Below, in pieces: positions 45,128 to 55,426 of a stretch of 64,000 bases of DNA; within the stretch, counting starts at the first letter, position 1, and each line of letters starts with the position of its first letter. The position numbers and the translations under genes are program-made. Origin of the DNA: Euglena gracilis (taxonomy: Eukaryota; Euglenida; Euglenophyceae; Euglenales). The stretch is taken from contig CP154954.1 in assembly GCA_039621445.1 (NCBI GenBank), positions 37,495,703-37,559,702 on the forward strand, read 5' to 3'. A model generated the notes under the pieces. It worked only from the letters and a program-made list of their open reading frames with translations, had not been told where the DNA came from and did no database searches.

Positions 45128-45846
45128 GACGGAACTGTTGCTGGCTGCTCTCGCGGTATACCAGCAAGATGCCAAGAAGCCGAAGGTTGACCCCCTTCAT
45201 GGCACCTTGCTGGCACAGGGCAACACAAAGAAAAAGTCCGGCTCCGTGGGAGCAGAGCTTGCTGCTGTTGCCAACTGTTTGGAGTTCGCCAAACTGTGTC
45301 AACATCGGCAAGCCTCTTATCCTGAGCTGCATGCTTTCTTTGTTGCTTGGACGGGATGGGAGCATGCTTGTGCTTACCAACCGGGGGGGGAGGGGGGGGT
45401 GGGTGCTATAGGGTGCCTGCCCCTAGCAGGCACACCCCCCCCGGGGGGGGATAGGGGTCCGGGCCGGACCCAGAAAATTTTCATTGAAAATGGCCCTTTC
45501 CCGGCCCCCGGCGCCTTTGGCGCCGGGGTCGGAGGGGGGTGCCTGCTAGGGGCAGGCACCCCCCAAAACCCTACCCCCCCGGGGGGGGGGGGCGGATCGG
45601 GTGCTATGGGGTGCCTGCCCCTAGCACCCCCCCCCGTGGGGTAGGCACCCGACTAAGCGCAAGCCTGGAGGGGAGCTGGAACCCAGCCTGTTGTTCGATG
45701 AGGCGAGCGTCATTGAACAATGTGTGGCTCAACGTGAGCAGCAGTCGGGAACTTTGTTCGTTTCAGGGAATCGTTCGGCAACCTCTTTTCTTCTTTGCCA
45801 TTCCCAAAAATCCAAATTGTGTGGAGCTGAAAAAAGTTGTGTGTGA
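45128..45846 (+). CDS. Unidentified plus-strand gene nested in the 17-kb intron (two exons)
   Basis: After an acceptor-like CCACCTCCCCCTAG, exon 1 (45128-45359) encodes TELLLAALAVYQQDAKKPKV ... GSVGAELAAVANCLEFAKLC ... YPELHAFFVAWTGW. Removing 45360-45672 joins it in frame to ELEPSLLFDEASVIEQCVAQ, then REQQSGTLFVSGNRS, ending at TGA 45844-45846. A second frame is open at the 3' part (RQPLFFFAIPKNPNCVELKK ... to 45928), so an indel in the A6 run near 45830 or an extra splice cannot be excluded. Composition is clearly coding-like in exon 1. No domain is recognised and the start lies upstream, unseen. It is opposite in strand to the ELAV-like gene. Confidence 0.45.
45360..45672 (+). other. Nonconventional intron (313 nt) with 7/8 TSD and complementary ends
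   Basis: The element 45363-45667 begins CATGCTTGTGCTTA and ends TAAGCGCAAGCCTG, complementary at 12 of 14. The flanks are GATGGGAG (45355-45362) and GAGGGGAG (45668-45675). Cutting 5/3 within the duplication keeps the reading frame (TGG | GAG CTG GAA). The inside has GC runs and a hairpin CCGGCGCCTTTGGCGCCGG near 45507-45525, like the free MITEs. Confidence 0.7.
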
Positions 45847-45976
45847 CGCCTGGGGTTTGGCATATCATTTTCATTGCCAAGATTTGCGGCGGCCACCAAA
45901 GTATGGCTCTTTTTTGTGTAAAGTGTGACGTGTTTCGTGATGTCCGCCACTCCGTGTCATTGTGCTCCAAGGCAAC

Positions 45977-46213
45977 CAGGCTTCTTTTTAAGACCCCCGG
46001 GGGGGTCCCCCCCCCACCCACCCAGGGTGGCGCGGGACCCCCCCGGGGGGGGGGGGGCGGGACCCCCCCCCCAAAATCGGGCCCGTAAAAGGCAATTTCC
46101 AAAAATTTTCGGCGCTTCGCGCCGAAAAGGTATACCCAGCGCCTCCGGCGCGGGACCCACCCACCCACCCCCCCTCCCCCGGGGGGGGGTCTGCTGACTT
46201 AAAAAGAAGCCTG
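45977..46213. mobile_element. MITE with CAGGCTTCTTTTTAAG ends and perfect 8-bp TSD
   Basis: The 16-bp ends CAGGCTTCTTTTTAAG and CTTAAAAAGAAGCCTG are exact complements. AAGGCAAC flanks both sides (45969-45976 and 46214-46221). It is 237 bp with a hairpin TTTTCGGCGC-TTC-GCGCCGAAAA at about 46107-46129. Its first 19 bases are identical to the end of the ELAV-like gene intron at 38342-38360. Confidence 0.9.
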
Positions 46214-46339
46214 AAGGCAACCTAGCCTTCTGTTGTGTTGTAGAGTGCCCCCGACCCGCCTCACTCGTTGAGGACCACCCGACCTCGCAACCACCCGCTG
46301 ATTTTTCATGACAGCGTTTTTTGCTTTTTACTCAGGGTT

Positions 46340-46505
46340 GCCCCAGATGCCCTAATGGAAAACGTGCCTGAACACAGATGCCTTAATCGAAAACGTGTCA
46401 TTGCCACAGATGCCCTCATTGAAAACGTGCCTAACCACAGATGCCTTAATTGAAAACGTGTCATTGCCACAGATGCCCTCATTGAAAACGTGTTCATGAC
46501 CACGA
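46340..46505. repeat. Tandem 31-32-bp repeats (GAAAACGTG...CCACAGATGCC), array 2
   Basis: Five alternating units of the same repeat as 44979-45050, ending GAAAACGTGTTCATGACCAC. Confidence 0.85.
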
Positions 46506-47659
46506 ATTTCAGGGCAGGCATTTGGCGGGCTTAACACGTTTTTAACACTGTGTCCAGAACGCCGGTTCGGGCGTGAAGCTGTGTTTCAGAACGCTGGTTT
46601 GGGCTGCCGCCCGAACCGGCGTTCTGGACACAGTTTTCGTATCAGAAACCCATACAGTGGTTTTTTTGTTGTTTTCACGGCGCCCCTCTGAAAACCATTT
46701 AAACCGGCGTTTGAGACGCCGGGTTCAGGACAGAACCGGCGTCCCCCCCCCCCATGGGTTTTCCGGACGCCGGACAGAACCGGCGTCCGCCACCCCTTTT
46801 TTGTAGTATATACAAACGGGCGCCTGTCTTGAAAACCGTTCGACCTTTTGTGAAATCTCTTATTTGCCTCATCATCCTTCTTTAAAGCTGTGAAGTGTGC
46901 AATGTTCGGTGGCACTGTGTGTGGATCTCCGACATCCACCCAGCTTTGGGTGGATGTGCGAGGGCTGTCGCAGCGCTATGTAGTTGTTCAGTTTCCGTTG
47001 TGATCCTGGTTGTGATTGTGCCCTGGTGATTTTTGTCTTTTGTCTGTACGTTTCTGTCGTTAACCCTATTTCAGCTCTTGTTGAGCTCTGGGGCACCAGT
47101 CCCCACACATTCTTTTGTGCCTTCAATTGTGGGTTCACTAGGGTGGTGACATTCGTGAAAAGTGGTCGGAAAGAAAAGTAAAAGATCGTGAAATCTCATG
47201 AAATTTCAGGGGCCGGAAATTTCAGTCACGACCCTAGGATTCACAGATCCTTTTGTGGCTTCAATCAGTTACCAGCTGCCTACATCCCACGGGCGCCTGT
47301 CTTGAAAACCGTTTCATACAAACGGGCGCTTGGTCTTGCAAAGCCGCCCAGAACGCCGCCCGCCACTGCGGGCCGCCGGCCTGCCTGCCTCCTCAATATG
47401 CTCCCATCCCACGTGGAAAGTGGAAAGTGCCAATAGTTAGAAGCCAGCACCTTTCTTCCAGCTGGGAGTCATGGTGGTGCAAACGCAAATTGGTGCCAAA
47501 TGTTTTTTTGGTATTTATCATGTTTCCAGCTAGCCTGGCACTTCCCGTTTTTAAGACCTGGATCGGAGAAAGCAGTTCTTTGCTTGATGGTGAAGCAACA
47601 AAAAACATATTGGCAGGAAATCTGTTGTTTGGGCGACATCCTGTCATGGAAGCTCCACT
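46506..47659. other. Mixed stretch: ACGCCGG palindrome repeats and an ambiguous exon-like segment
   Basis: 46557-46800 carries inverted GAACGCCGGTTCGGGC / GCCCGAACCGGCGTTC pairs. 47430-47659 is open on both strands with coding-like composition (plus: KTWIGESSSLLDGEATKNIL; minus: NMINTKKTFGTNLRLHHHDS), so neither is called. Confidence 0.35.
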
Positions 47660-47935
47660 CAGGGGTTTTTTTTTTAGCACCTTTTCATATTTTTCGGTGC
47701 CTTCAGCACCGAAAAATATGTTCCCACCAGCCCTTACACCCACCGCCCCCCCCCCCCCGGGGGGGGAGGGGTCCAAGGGACCCACCCACCCTACCCCCCT
47801 GGGGGGGGTAGGGGGGCAAGACTAATTTTTAGCATTTTTGGACATTTTCGGGCAAAAGTGGGTCCCCCCGGGGGGGGGGACACCCCAGGGGGGGGTGGAT
47901 GCCGACCCCCTCCCCCCCCGGTCTTAAAAAATCCC
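47660..47935. mobile_element. Diverged CAGGGG MITE
   Basis: It starts CAGGGGTTTTTTTTTTAGCACC and ends CCGGTCTTAAAAAATCCCTG. The flanking 8-mers GCTCCACT and GTTTCAGT agree at 5 of 8, so the duplication is doubtful or old. The internal hairpin CATATTTTTCGGTGC/GCACCGAAAAATATG lies near 47686-47721. Confidence 0.55.
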
Positions 47936-48346
47936 TGGTTTCAGTGCCAAATTTTCTTTTTGTTGCAAATTTTCTGCCATTTTGCCACTTTCTGCCCACT
48001 TGAACGTTTTTGTGAAAATCAGGGGGGGTGATCATGATGATGATGATGGCGACGACAAATATTATTCTTATTATTGTTATTATCATTATTGTTATTCTCA
48101 AAAAATGAGGGAATTTTTTGTTGAACCCCGGAAAGGTTTGGAGCAGGATTCTTTAAGTGAACGTCTTTTTTGGCCCCCCAAAAGCCCCCCCCCCGGACCT
48201 CCTCTTCCTTCCCTTTTTGGGGGTGGGTGCAGGGCTACCCCCTCCCTCTTAAAAAAAGAACTCTTCCCTTCTTTCCGGCTTTATCCCAAAGTGCCTTGCA
48301 TTCACCTCCCCCCCCCCCGTCTCACAGTTCCGTGGCTGCTGGTGGT

Positions 48347-48980
48347 GGCTGGTCCCCCTCCTCACCGCCATCGGCGCCGCCAGCTGGACACGCAGGGCGG
48401 CGCTGTGAAAATGGTCAGTTCGGGGGTGGCCAGGCGATTTCCCTTCGGGAATGCACCCCCCAAACTGGGCGATGAGGATTTTCTCACAAAAGAAATCCAC
48501 CCCAACCCTGGTTGGTGAACATGTGGTGACCCCAAACGCATTTCTCAGTGCAAAGTGGCAAATCTTCTCTGCCGTGTTTGTCCTCCCTGACAGGTAGTTG
48601 CAGATCCCTAACAGACCCATTTTGGGGTTTTGGCCAGAAGCAGGGGTTTTTTTTAATCTTGGACCCCCCGGGGAGGGGGTAGGTGGCCCCCAGGGGAATA
48701 TTTTTGAAAAGGTGCTATTTTCAGCATTTTTGCGATTTTTAGCCATTTTTGGGGAAAAGTGAGTGGGTCCCCTGGGACCTCCCCGGTCTTTTAAAAAAAA
48801 CCCCTGGCCAGAAGTGTCCACCGAGGAATGGCGCGCCCCTGCCGCAGATCTCGCCCATCGACAGCAGCCTGGCCAACACGTTGGCGTGGGCAGCGGTGGC
48901 CAGCACCTACGGCTGGCTGTGGGTGGACTACCTCCGCCCACGGCTGCTGGGTGCCGCACCGCTGCCCATGCTCCGCGGTT
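48347..48980 (+). CDS. Possible plus-strand exons around a MITE
   Basis: After an acceptor-like CCGTCTCACAG, 48347-48510 can encode GGAVKMVSSGVARRFPFGNA ... DEDFLTKEIHPNP. A GT donor at 48511 and a CCCTGACAG acceptor near 48592 join it in frame to RSLTDPFWGFGQK. The MITE at 48641-48806 then interrupts, and the frame continues SPIDSSLANTLAWAAVASTY, GWLWVDYLRPRLLG. Removal of the MITE plus one TSD copy keeps the frame. No family is recognised and other frames are also open in part, so this is tentative. Confidence 0.3.
48641..48806. mobile_element. Short CAGGGG MITE with perfect 8-bp TSD, possibly acting as an intron
   Basis: It starts CAGGGGTTTTTTTTAA and ends TTAAAAAAAACCCCTG (166 bp, 16-bp perfect ends). 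GCCAGAAG occurs on both sides (48633-48640 and 48807-48814). It interrupts the tentative plus-strand exon 48347-48980 in a frame-compatible way. Confidence 0.88.
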
Positions 48981-49399
48981 GGGGGGGCTTTTGCCCTGGG
49001 TGTATGGTCTTGAAAACCGTTTTTTTTTTGGGAACGGTTTCTGCTAAAACCGGTCAATGTCAGTCGATTTTCAAGACAGGTGTCGGGTGAGATTTAAACA
49101 CATATGGACTTTTCGTGAACTCTGATACAAAAACTGTGTCCAGAACGCCGGTTCGGGGGCCCCGAGCGGATTTCCGGTGGTGGTCGCTGTGGTGGTCGGC
49201 CCGACCTTATCGACCTGTGGTGGTCGGGCCGACCTGGTCGGCCCGACCACCATTTTTTTGCACCACCCCCCCCCCCCCTTCTGGAAATTTAAGCCGGCGT
49301 TTGAGACGCCGGGTTCAGGACAGAACCGGCGTCCCCCCCCACGGGCTTCCGGACGCCGGTTCTGTACTAAAACCAGGCGTTAGGAACGCCGGCTTTGTC

Positions 49400-50020
49400 C
49401 AAAGCCCGGCGTCCGATTTTCATTCCTAAAAATGTCACCAAAAGTGTCCAAAAGTGGCCCTGAGGTGCTGGTATGAGTGTTTCAACCATCAAGGACAATG
49501 ATTTTTGCCATCTGGGGACCACTAGGGTGGATATCCAAATTTGGTGAAAATTGGCCCAGATTTGGAAATAGAGTACCGTGCAGCGTGGAAAGATCTGATG
49601 AGCACCGCTGGTCGTCTGTTGAAAAGAGCTTTCGATCGAGGGGTAACTTGGTACCCTAACGTTGCACGCAGCCCGAGATACGCTCGCGATCGTCGGATCG
49701 GCCAGAATCTGAGTCGAAATTTGTCGCAATTTTCAGTGATTTTTGGTTTAAGATGCTTAATAAACCTTACAGAAACGTTTTTCCTCTTCGAATCAACGAC
49801 CTGAGGGCCTTGGGGGGGGCACCAGAGTTGTGAAATTAGGATTCCCCACTGACAGAAAATAAGAGCTCCAGGCGACCTGGCTGAATTTGGTGGTGATCGC
49901 CAGTCGTCTGATGAAAAGAGCTTTCGATCGAGGGGTGAGTTTGTACCAGGACGATCAACACAGCCAGAAATACCCTCGCGATCGCCGGAATTTGGTGAAG
50001 TGCAAAGTGGTGTGACATTG
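49400..50020. repeat. Dispersed repeat, direct copy of 54200-54580 plus 55480-55680
   Basis: GATCTGATGAGCACCGCTGG, GAAAAGAGCTTTCGATCGAG and CACAGCCAGAAATACCCTCG recur in the same order in the second copy. There the two halves are separated by about 900 bp (54578-55475), which is the right arm of the foldback repeat. Confidence 0.85.
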
Positions 50021-50159
50021 CAGATCAGTGGTCGGAGGTTGGTCCTGGGAGTGTCCTTTGGCCGAAGGTTGGGTACGCCGGTTCTGTCCTGAGCCCGGCG
50101 TCTCTAAAACGCCGGGCTTTGGACAGAACCGGCGTCCGACACCTCTTTTTTGTAGTAAA

Positions 50160-50530
50160 GCCCCCCCCCCTGAAATTTTTTTTGTCCAAATCACCCCAAA
50201 ACCAGTCAAAACCCACTTAAATGGCTCCAGAACCCCCCAATCGGGGGTGAATATGCAAAAACTTGGGGGGGAAATGCCCATTTTGGGCCACTTTTGGCAA
50301 AAGAACACCACTCCCCATCGGATTTTCAATATAATTGCAAAATTTTGCACAAAAAGGATTTAGCCCTCCAAGTATGTTGCCAACATAGAGGGGATTTTGT
50401 TATTTGAGGGGGGGGTGCGGGGGGGCGGAGCCCCCCCTGCCTATGAAAAAGTGAGCCACAAAAACAACTTCTCCCCCGAGCATGTTGCCAACACAGAAGG
50501 GATTATTTGACGTTCGGATGGGGGTGGAGG
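50160..50530. repeat. Dispersed repeat, inverted copy of 43300-43720
   Basis: Contains CACCCCAAAACCAGTCAAAA, CAATCGGGGGTGAATATGC and GTATGTTGCCAACATAGAGG, which are reverse complements of segments at 43360-43720. Confidence 0.75.
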
Positions 50531-50814
50531 GAGGAGTTTCCTGCCTCTCGTGATGCAGAATGCTTGCATTTCTAAAGGATTTTCATGTAATCCCTGTTTC
50601 ATCATTGTTTTTTTTTACCCCTCCGGGCCCCCATCAGGGGTCCACCGACCCCCCACCGACCAAAGATTTCCATCTGGGGGTGTTTATTTAGGCGTAAGAC
50701 ACTTATTTGGACCCATCCGGACCATTTCCGGGTGATTTGGGCCCGCCACAGACCATGTTTATAACCACCGACCAGCCACCGACTTGTTTGCATGGGATTT
50801 TCTTCAGGGGTACT

Positions 50815-51745
50815 TAAATGTCGGCGGTACTGACCCGTTAGTACATTAGAGTAGGTAGGCAGACTACCCAATACCCCCCCCACCCCGTCCTCCCCACCCC
50901 ACCTCGCCGACCAGCTACCGACCATTAGTCGGCCGACTCCCCCCCCACCCCCCAGTCTACTGCCATGCGCCACGAAGGCCTCCTGGTCGAAGGCCGCACA
51001 GCGGCCGAGGGCCGCCGCAACGGCCGAAGGCCGCTGCAATTCAGACCAACCAGTCGGCCAACTACCCAATACCCCGCCACCAAGTCTCGCCAACTAGCTA
51101 CCGACCGTTAGTCGACCGACTACCCCCCCCTGCCAATCTACCGCCATGCGCCCCGAAGGCCGCCTGGCCGAAGGCCGTGCATCGGCCGAAGGCCGAAGCC
51201 CGCGCAGCGGCCGAAGGCCGCTGCAATTCAGAACTTGAAAAGTTGATGACGTTATTTAAAGGAGTAGGGTTAGGGTCAAGTTTCCATCCCTAACTGTCCC
51301 ATCCCATCCCCTCAACGTCGTTAAATTGGTGTCTGCAGGGGACCCAGCGAACCCAAAGAGGCGCCCAACTAGGGTTAAAAACATTGGGGGACCCGAGCGA
51401 GGCGCCGAAGGCGCCGAGCGAGGGTCCCCCAATGTGTATTAACCCTAGTTGGGCGCCTCTTTGGGGTAGCTGGTCCCCTGCAGGCACCACTTTTTCACGC
51501 ATCAGTCACCGACCCTTCAGCTGGTCGATCGACCCTTCAACTGTTTGGTGGCAGGCTGGAAAGGGGGGCTGGTCGGCCGACTAGTCGGCTGACTAGCCAA
51601 TTGGTTGGCCAACCGACGGCGCCAATTGGTCGGTTGGCCTAGTCGGCAGCTAGTCGGTGAGACAGGGGGGGGGGGCCAGTTGGCCGACTAGTCGGCGAAC
51701 TACCCACTCTGTGCTACTGAGTCAACTGCCGACTTTTAAACCCCC
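50815..51745. mobile_element. Composite GTCGGC-rich inverted-repeat element
   Basis: The ends CTTAAATGTCGGCGGTACTGA and CAACTGCCGACTTTTAAACC are inverted. The interior has many CTAGTCGGCCGACTA palindromes and GGCCGAAGGCCG runs (50980-51030, 51150-51220). A related segment is at 43715-43870. Confidence 0.5.
51328..51488. repeat. 161-bp near-perfect palindrome
   Basis: The arms GAGGCGCCCAACTAGGGTTA / TTAACCCTAGTTGGGCGCCTC and CTGCAGGGGACC / GGTCCCCTGCAG are complementary. The centre is GGCGCCGAAGGCGCC near 51401-51415. Only a few mismatches are present, so it could form a long hairpin. Confidence 0.85.
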
Positions 51746-52336
51746 CCTGAAAGAAAACTTCGGATCGGGTGGAGGGGGGAGTTTTTCTGCCTCTCGTGAG
51801 AGTCATGGCCAGTTTCCCCCTACGACCCCCAGGACCCACCGGGGGGCGGTACCCACTTTAGAATAACCTGAACTTGTGCTGCAAAATTTTTGCCAAAAAA
51901 ATGCGGGACCCACCAAGGACCCCCCCCCCCAGCACCCCCCCAGGACACCCCCCAGCACCCTCCGAAGTCTGACTGGGGGGGACCTGGCCAGGACCCCCCC
52001 AGGTCCCCCCAGGACCCCCCCAGGACATGGTCACTGGCCATAAATGCATTTCCATCACATAAGTGCATAAGGACATCAGAACTGGCCATAAGTGCATTTC
52101 CGGGTGATTTGGGGCCTTCACAGACCATTTTTATGCCCACCGACCAGCCACCGACCACCCACCGACCAGGGGGGGGGGGGCTTAAAAATGCAAAAAAGGG
52201 GGGTAGTGCAAAAAAATGGTGGTCGGCCCGACCACCACAGGTCGGTCGACCACCACCACAGGTCGGGCCGACCATGGTCGGCCCGACCACCACAGCGACC
52301 ACCACCGGAAATCTGCACGGAGCCAATAGGAGCCCG

Positions 52337-55300
52337 GTTCGGGCGTTCTGGACACAGTTGTTGAAACCGTGGATTAGGGGCTCTGGCTTCACGCCCGAAC
52401 CGGCGTTCAAGGAATGCAGGCCAATTTCGGCCTAAATACCCATTTTTCGAACATTTTGGAGCATTTTTGGCTCCTTTGGGCGCATGGCCATGTCGATGGG
52501 CCGATTGAAGTTTTCACTGGTCTGGTGCCATATCACCCATCGATCGAAAGCTCTTCTCAAGGGCTTTTGGTAGATGGCCACAGGATTCAGCCATTATGCA
52601 CAGCGCTTATTTTCAGCGATCGTGCATTCCAAAATTTGACATCTTAATTTGTGAAATCCCACACCTCAGGTGCCATACAGCATATCAATTGAAAGCTCTC
52701 GCCAAGACCTTTCATTTGGACCCTCAGAACTCAGCTACACTGCAGAGCACTCTGAAAATCGGCGATCGCATTTTCCGACCCTGTTTGCAAAGTCGAAATT
52801 CCTATGTTTCACCAGCCATGTTGCCCATCGATCGAAAGCTCTTCTCAGGGGCTTTCAGCAGATGGCCTTGGATTCCAGCCGTGGTGTATGGTGTTCTACT
52901 TCAAAAACTCCCCAAATTTGGCCAAATGGAAATTGTTGCACAAAATACCCCAATATCTGGCCAAATACGGTACTTGTCTGTTATCGCACGACGCACGTTA
53001 TCGCACGACGCCCTTGGAACGGCCAGAATGCTTTCCCTTGGGGTCTGTTTCAGCCGTTTTGGGTGGTTTTGTGGTTATTTTGTGAAGGGAGGCGAGGCCC
53101 TGCCGTACCCCTTGGCACACCACACAAGGGGAAACCCAAAGGCGGCAGACAGGCAGGGGGATAGAAAGATAAAGCGTGCCGACCATTCGGCCCCAAAAGG
53201 GATTTGCCATCCTGAACACATGGAGAGAAACAGGGCAATTTGCCCAAATTTGGCCAAATTCAAAAAAGGCAAAATCTTCGCAATTACAACTCCCAACCCT
53301 AACCCCATTCCTCCCAATAACCCAATACAGCCACCGGAAGAGGAAAGGAAGGCGTCGTGCGATAACCAAAAGGGGGGGGTATGTCGTGCGATAACAGACA
53401 AGTACCCCAAATACCCCCCAAAAACTGCTCAGATGTGATTACCACGTGTCTACTAACCATTTTGAACACTTTTTGGCACTTTTTATTTTCGATCCCCTGG
53501 ACGCCATCTTCCCGCCCGAACCGGCGTTCTGGACGCCGGTTCGGCGCAAAAATTTCTGCGCCGAACCGGCGTCCAGAACGCCGGTTCGGGCGTGAAGCCA
53601 GAGCCCCAATACACGGTTTCAAGGTTATGCCCATATGCTCGCAGTTGTCGAAACGATGGATTAAGGGTCATGCCCGAACCTGCGTTCAAGGAATCATGAT
53701 TGAAAATTTTCACCTCAGACGCCATTTCACTCCCCCCCCAGCACAAAAATTTGAATAAAACATTGTCGTTCAAAGTATTCCCATTGCTCCAGAACGCCGG
53801 TTTGGGCGAACGCCAAGTTGGGCTGACGCTTGAACCGGTGTTCTGAGGAATGGCTTTCTGTGGCCCCAAATTTTTTACTTGCGCTTTTGCGCCGGAAATT
53901 TTTTTGCACAGGGGGTCCGACCCCCCCCCCCCCCCCCGGGGTCCAGACCCCCCACTCACAATACACTTAGCGTCTGAAATGCTTGCCCACAACCTGTCAA
54001 GGTTTTGGCCTGGAGCCCTCAAAAAAGTTTGCCCAAAGGTCTCAAATTTTTTTTGCACTGCGCCCCAAAATTCTTGCACTTTGTTCCAAAAAAATTTGCA
54101 CTTTGCCATTTAAACCGGCGTTTGAGACGCCGGGTTCAGGACAGAACCAGCGTCCCCCCCACGGGTTTTCCGGACGCCGGTTCTGTACTAAAACCCGGCG
54201 TTAGGAACGCCGGCTTTGTCCAAAGCCCGGCGTCCGGTTTTCATTCCTAAAAATGTCATCAAAAGTGCCCAAAAGTGACCCTAAGGTGCTGGTATGACTG
54301 CCATCTGAGGACCAGTGGGGTGGATATCCAAATTTGGTGAAAATTGGCCCAGATTTGGAAATAGAGTACCGTGCGGCGTGGAAAGATCTGATGAGCACCG
54401 CTGGTCATCTGTTGAAAAGAGCTTTCGATCGAGGGGTAACTTGGCACCCTAACGTTGCACACAGCCCGAGATACGCTCGCGATCGTCGGACCAGCCAGAA
54501 TCTGAGTCGAAATTTGTGGTAATTTTCAGTGATTTTTGGTTTAAGATGCTGAATAAACCTTACAGACACGTTTTTTCTCTTGAAACCGTGTATTGGGGCT
54601 CTGGCTTCACGCCCGAACCGGCGTTCCAGAACGCCGGTTCGGCGCAGAAAATTTTGCGCCGAACCGGCGTTCTGGAACGCCGGTTCGGGCGGGAAGATGG
54701 CGTCCAGGGGACCGAACATAAAAAGTGCCAAAAAATGTTCAAAATGCTTAGCAGACATGTGGCAATCACATCTGAGCAGTTTTTGGGGGGTAATTGGCCA
54801 TATATTGGGGTATTTTGTGCAACAATTTCCATTTGGCCAAATTTAGGGAATTTTTGAAATAGAATACCATGCAGCACGGCTGAAATCTAAGGCCATCTGC
54901 TGAAAGTCCTTGAGAAGAGCTTTCGATCGATGGGCAACATGGCTGGTGAAACATCGGAATTTCGACTTTGCAAACAGGGTCGGAAAATGCGATCGCCGAT
55001 TTTCAGAGTGCTCTGCAGTGTAGCTGAGTTCTGAGGGTCCAAATGAAAGGTCTTGGCGAGAGCTTTCAATTGATATGCTGTATGGCACCTGAGGTGTGGG
55101 ATTTCACAAATTAAGATGTCAAATTTTGGAATGCACGATCGCTGAAAATAAGCGCTGTGCATAATGGCTGAATCCTGTGGCCATCTACCAAAAGCCCTTG
55201 AGAAGAGCTTTCGATCGATGGGTGATATGGCACCAGACCAGTGAAAACTTCAATCGGCCCATCGACATGGCCATGCGCCCAAAGGAGCCAAAAATGCTCC

Positions 55301-55426
55301 AAAATGTTCGAAAAATGGGTATTTAGGCCGAAATTGGCCTGCATTCCTTGAACGCCGGTTCGAGCGTGAAGCCAGAGCCCCTAATCCACGGTTTCAACAA
55401 CTGTGTCCAGAACGCCGGTTCGGACC
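52337..55426. repeat. Large foldback repeat, 0.85-kb arms
   Basis: The left arm 52337-53629 (with the MITE at 52969-53406 inside it) and the right arm 54578-55426 are reverse complements. For example, TTCAAGGAATGCAGGCCAAT at the left matches the complement at about 55330-55350, and GGTTTCAACAAC-type borders match at both outer ends. The spacer is 53630-54577. Long stretches match without gaps. Confidence 0.85.
52969..53406. mobile_element. GGTACTTGTCTGTTA MITE, 24-bp perfect TIRs, perfect 8-bp TSD
   Basis: The ends are GGTACTTGTCTGTTATCGCA... and its exact complement over 24 bp. CCAAATAC flanks both sides (52961-52968 and 53407-53414). Two uninterrupted relatives of the target are in the window: 44501-44508 and, diverged, 54790-54797. 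It is 438 bp and non-coding. The inside is related to 58380-58894 (CGCAATTACAACTCC). Confidence 0.93.

Noticed and set aside
45780-45930. Alternative frame RQPLFFFAIPKNPNCVELKK as the true end of the nested gene
   Set aside because: Attractive, but it needs an indel or an extra splice; not adopted over the frame that follows directly from the TSD-defined junction.
48480-48518. LTKEIHPNPGW resembling a 2A peptide
   Set aside because: The required Asp/Gly-Asp and final GP are absent (PNPGW), and the segment probably ends at a splice donor.
51260-51300. GGGTTAGGG and CCCTAAC telomere-like bases
   Set aside because: Only one to two units; the context is a palindrome-rich repeat, not a telomeric array.
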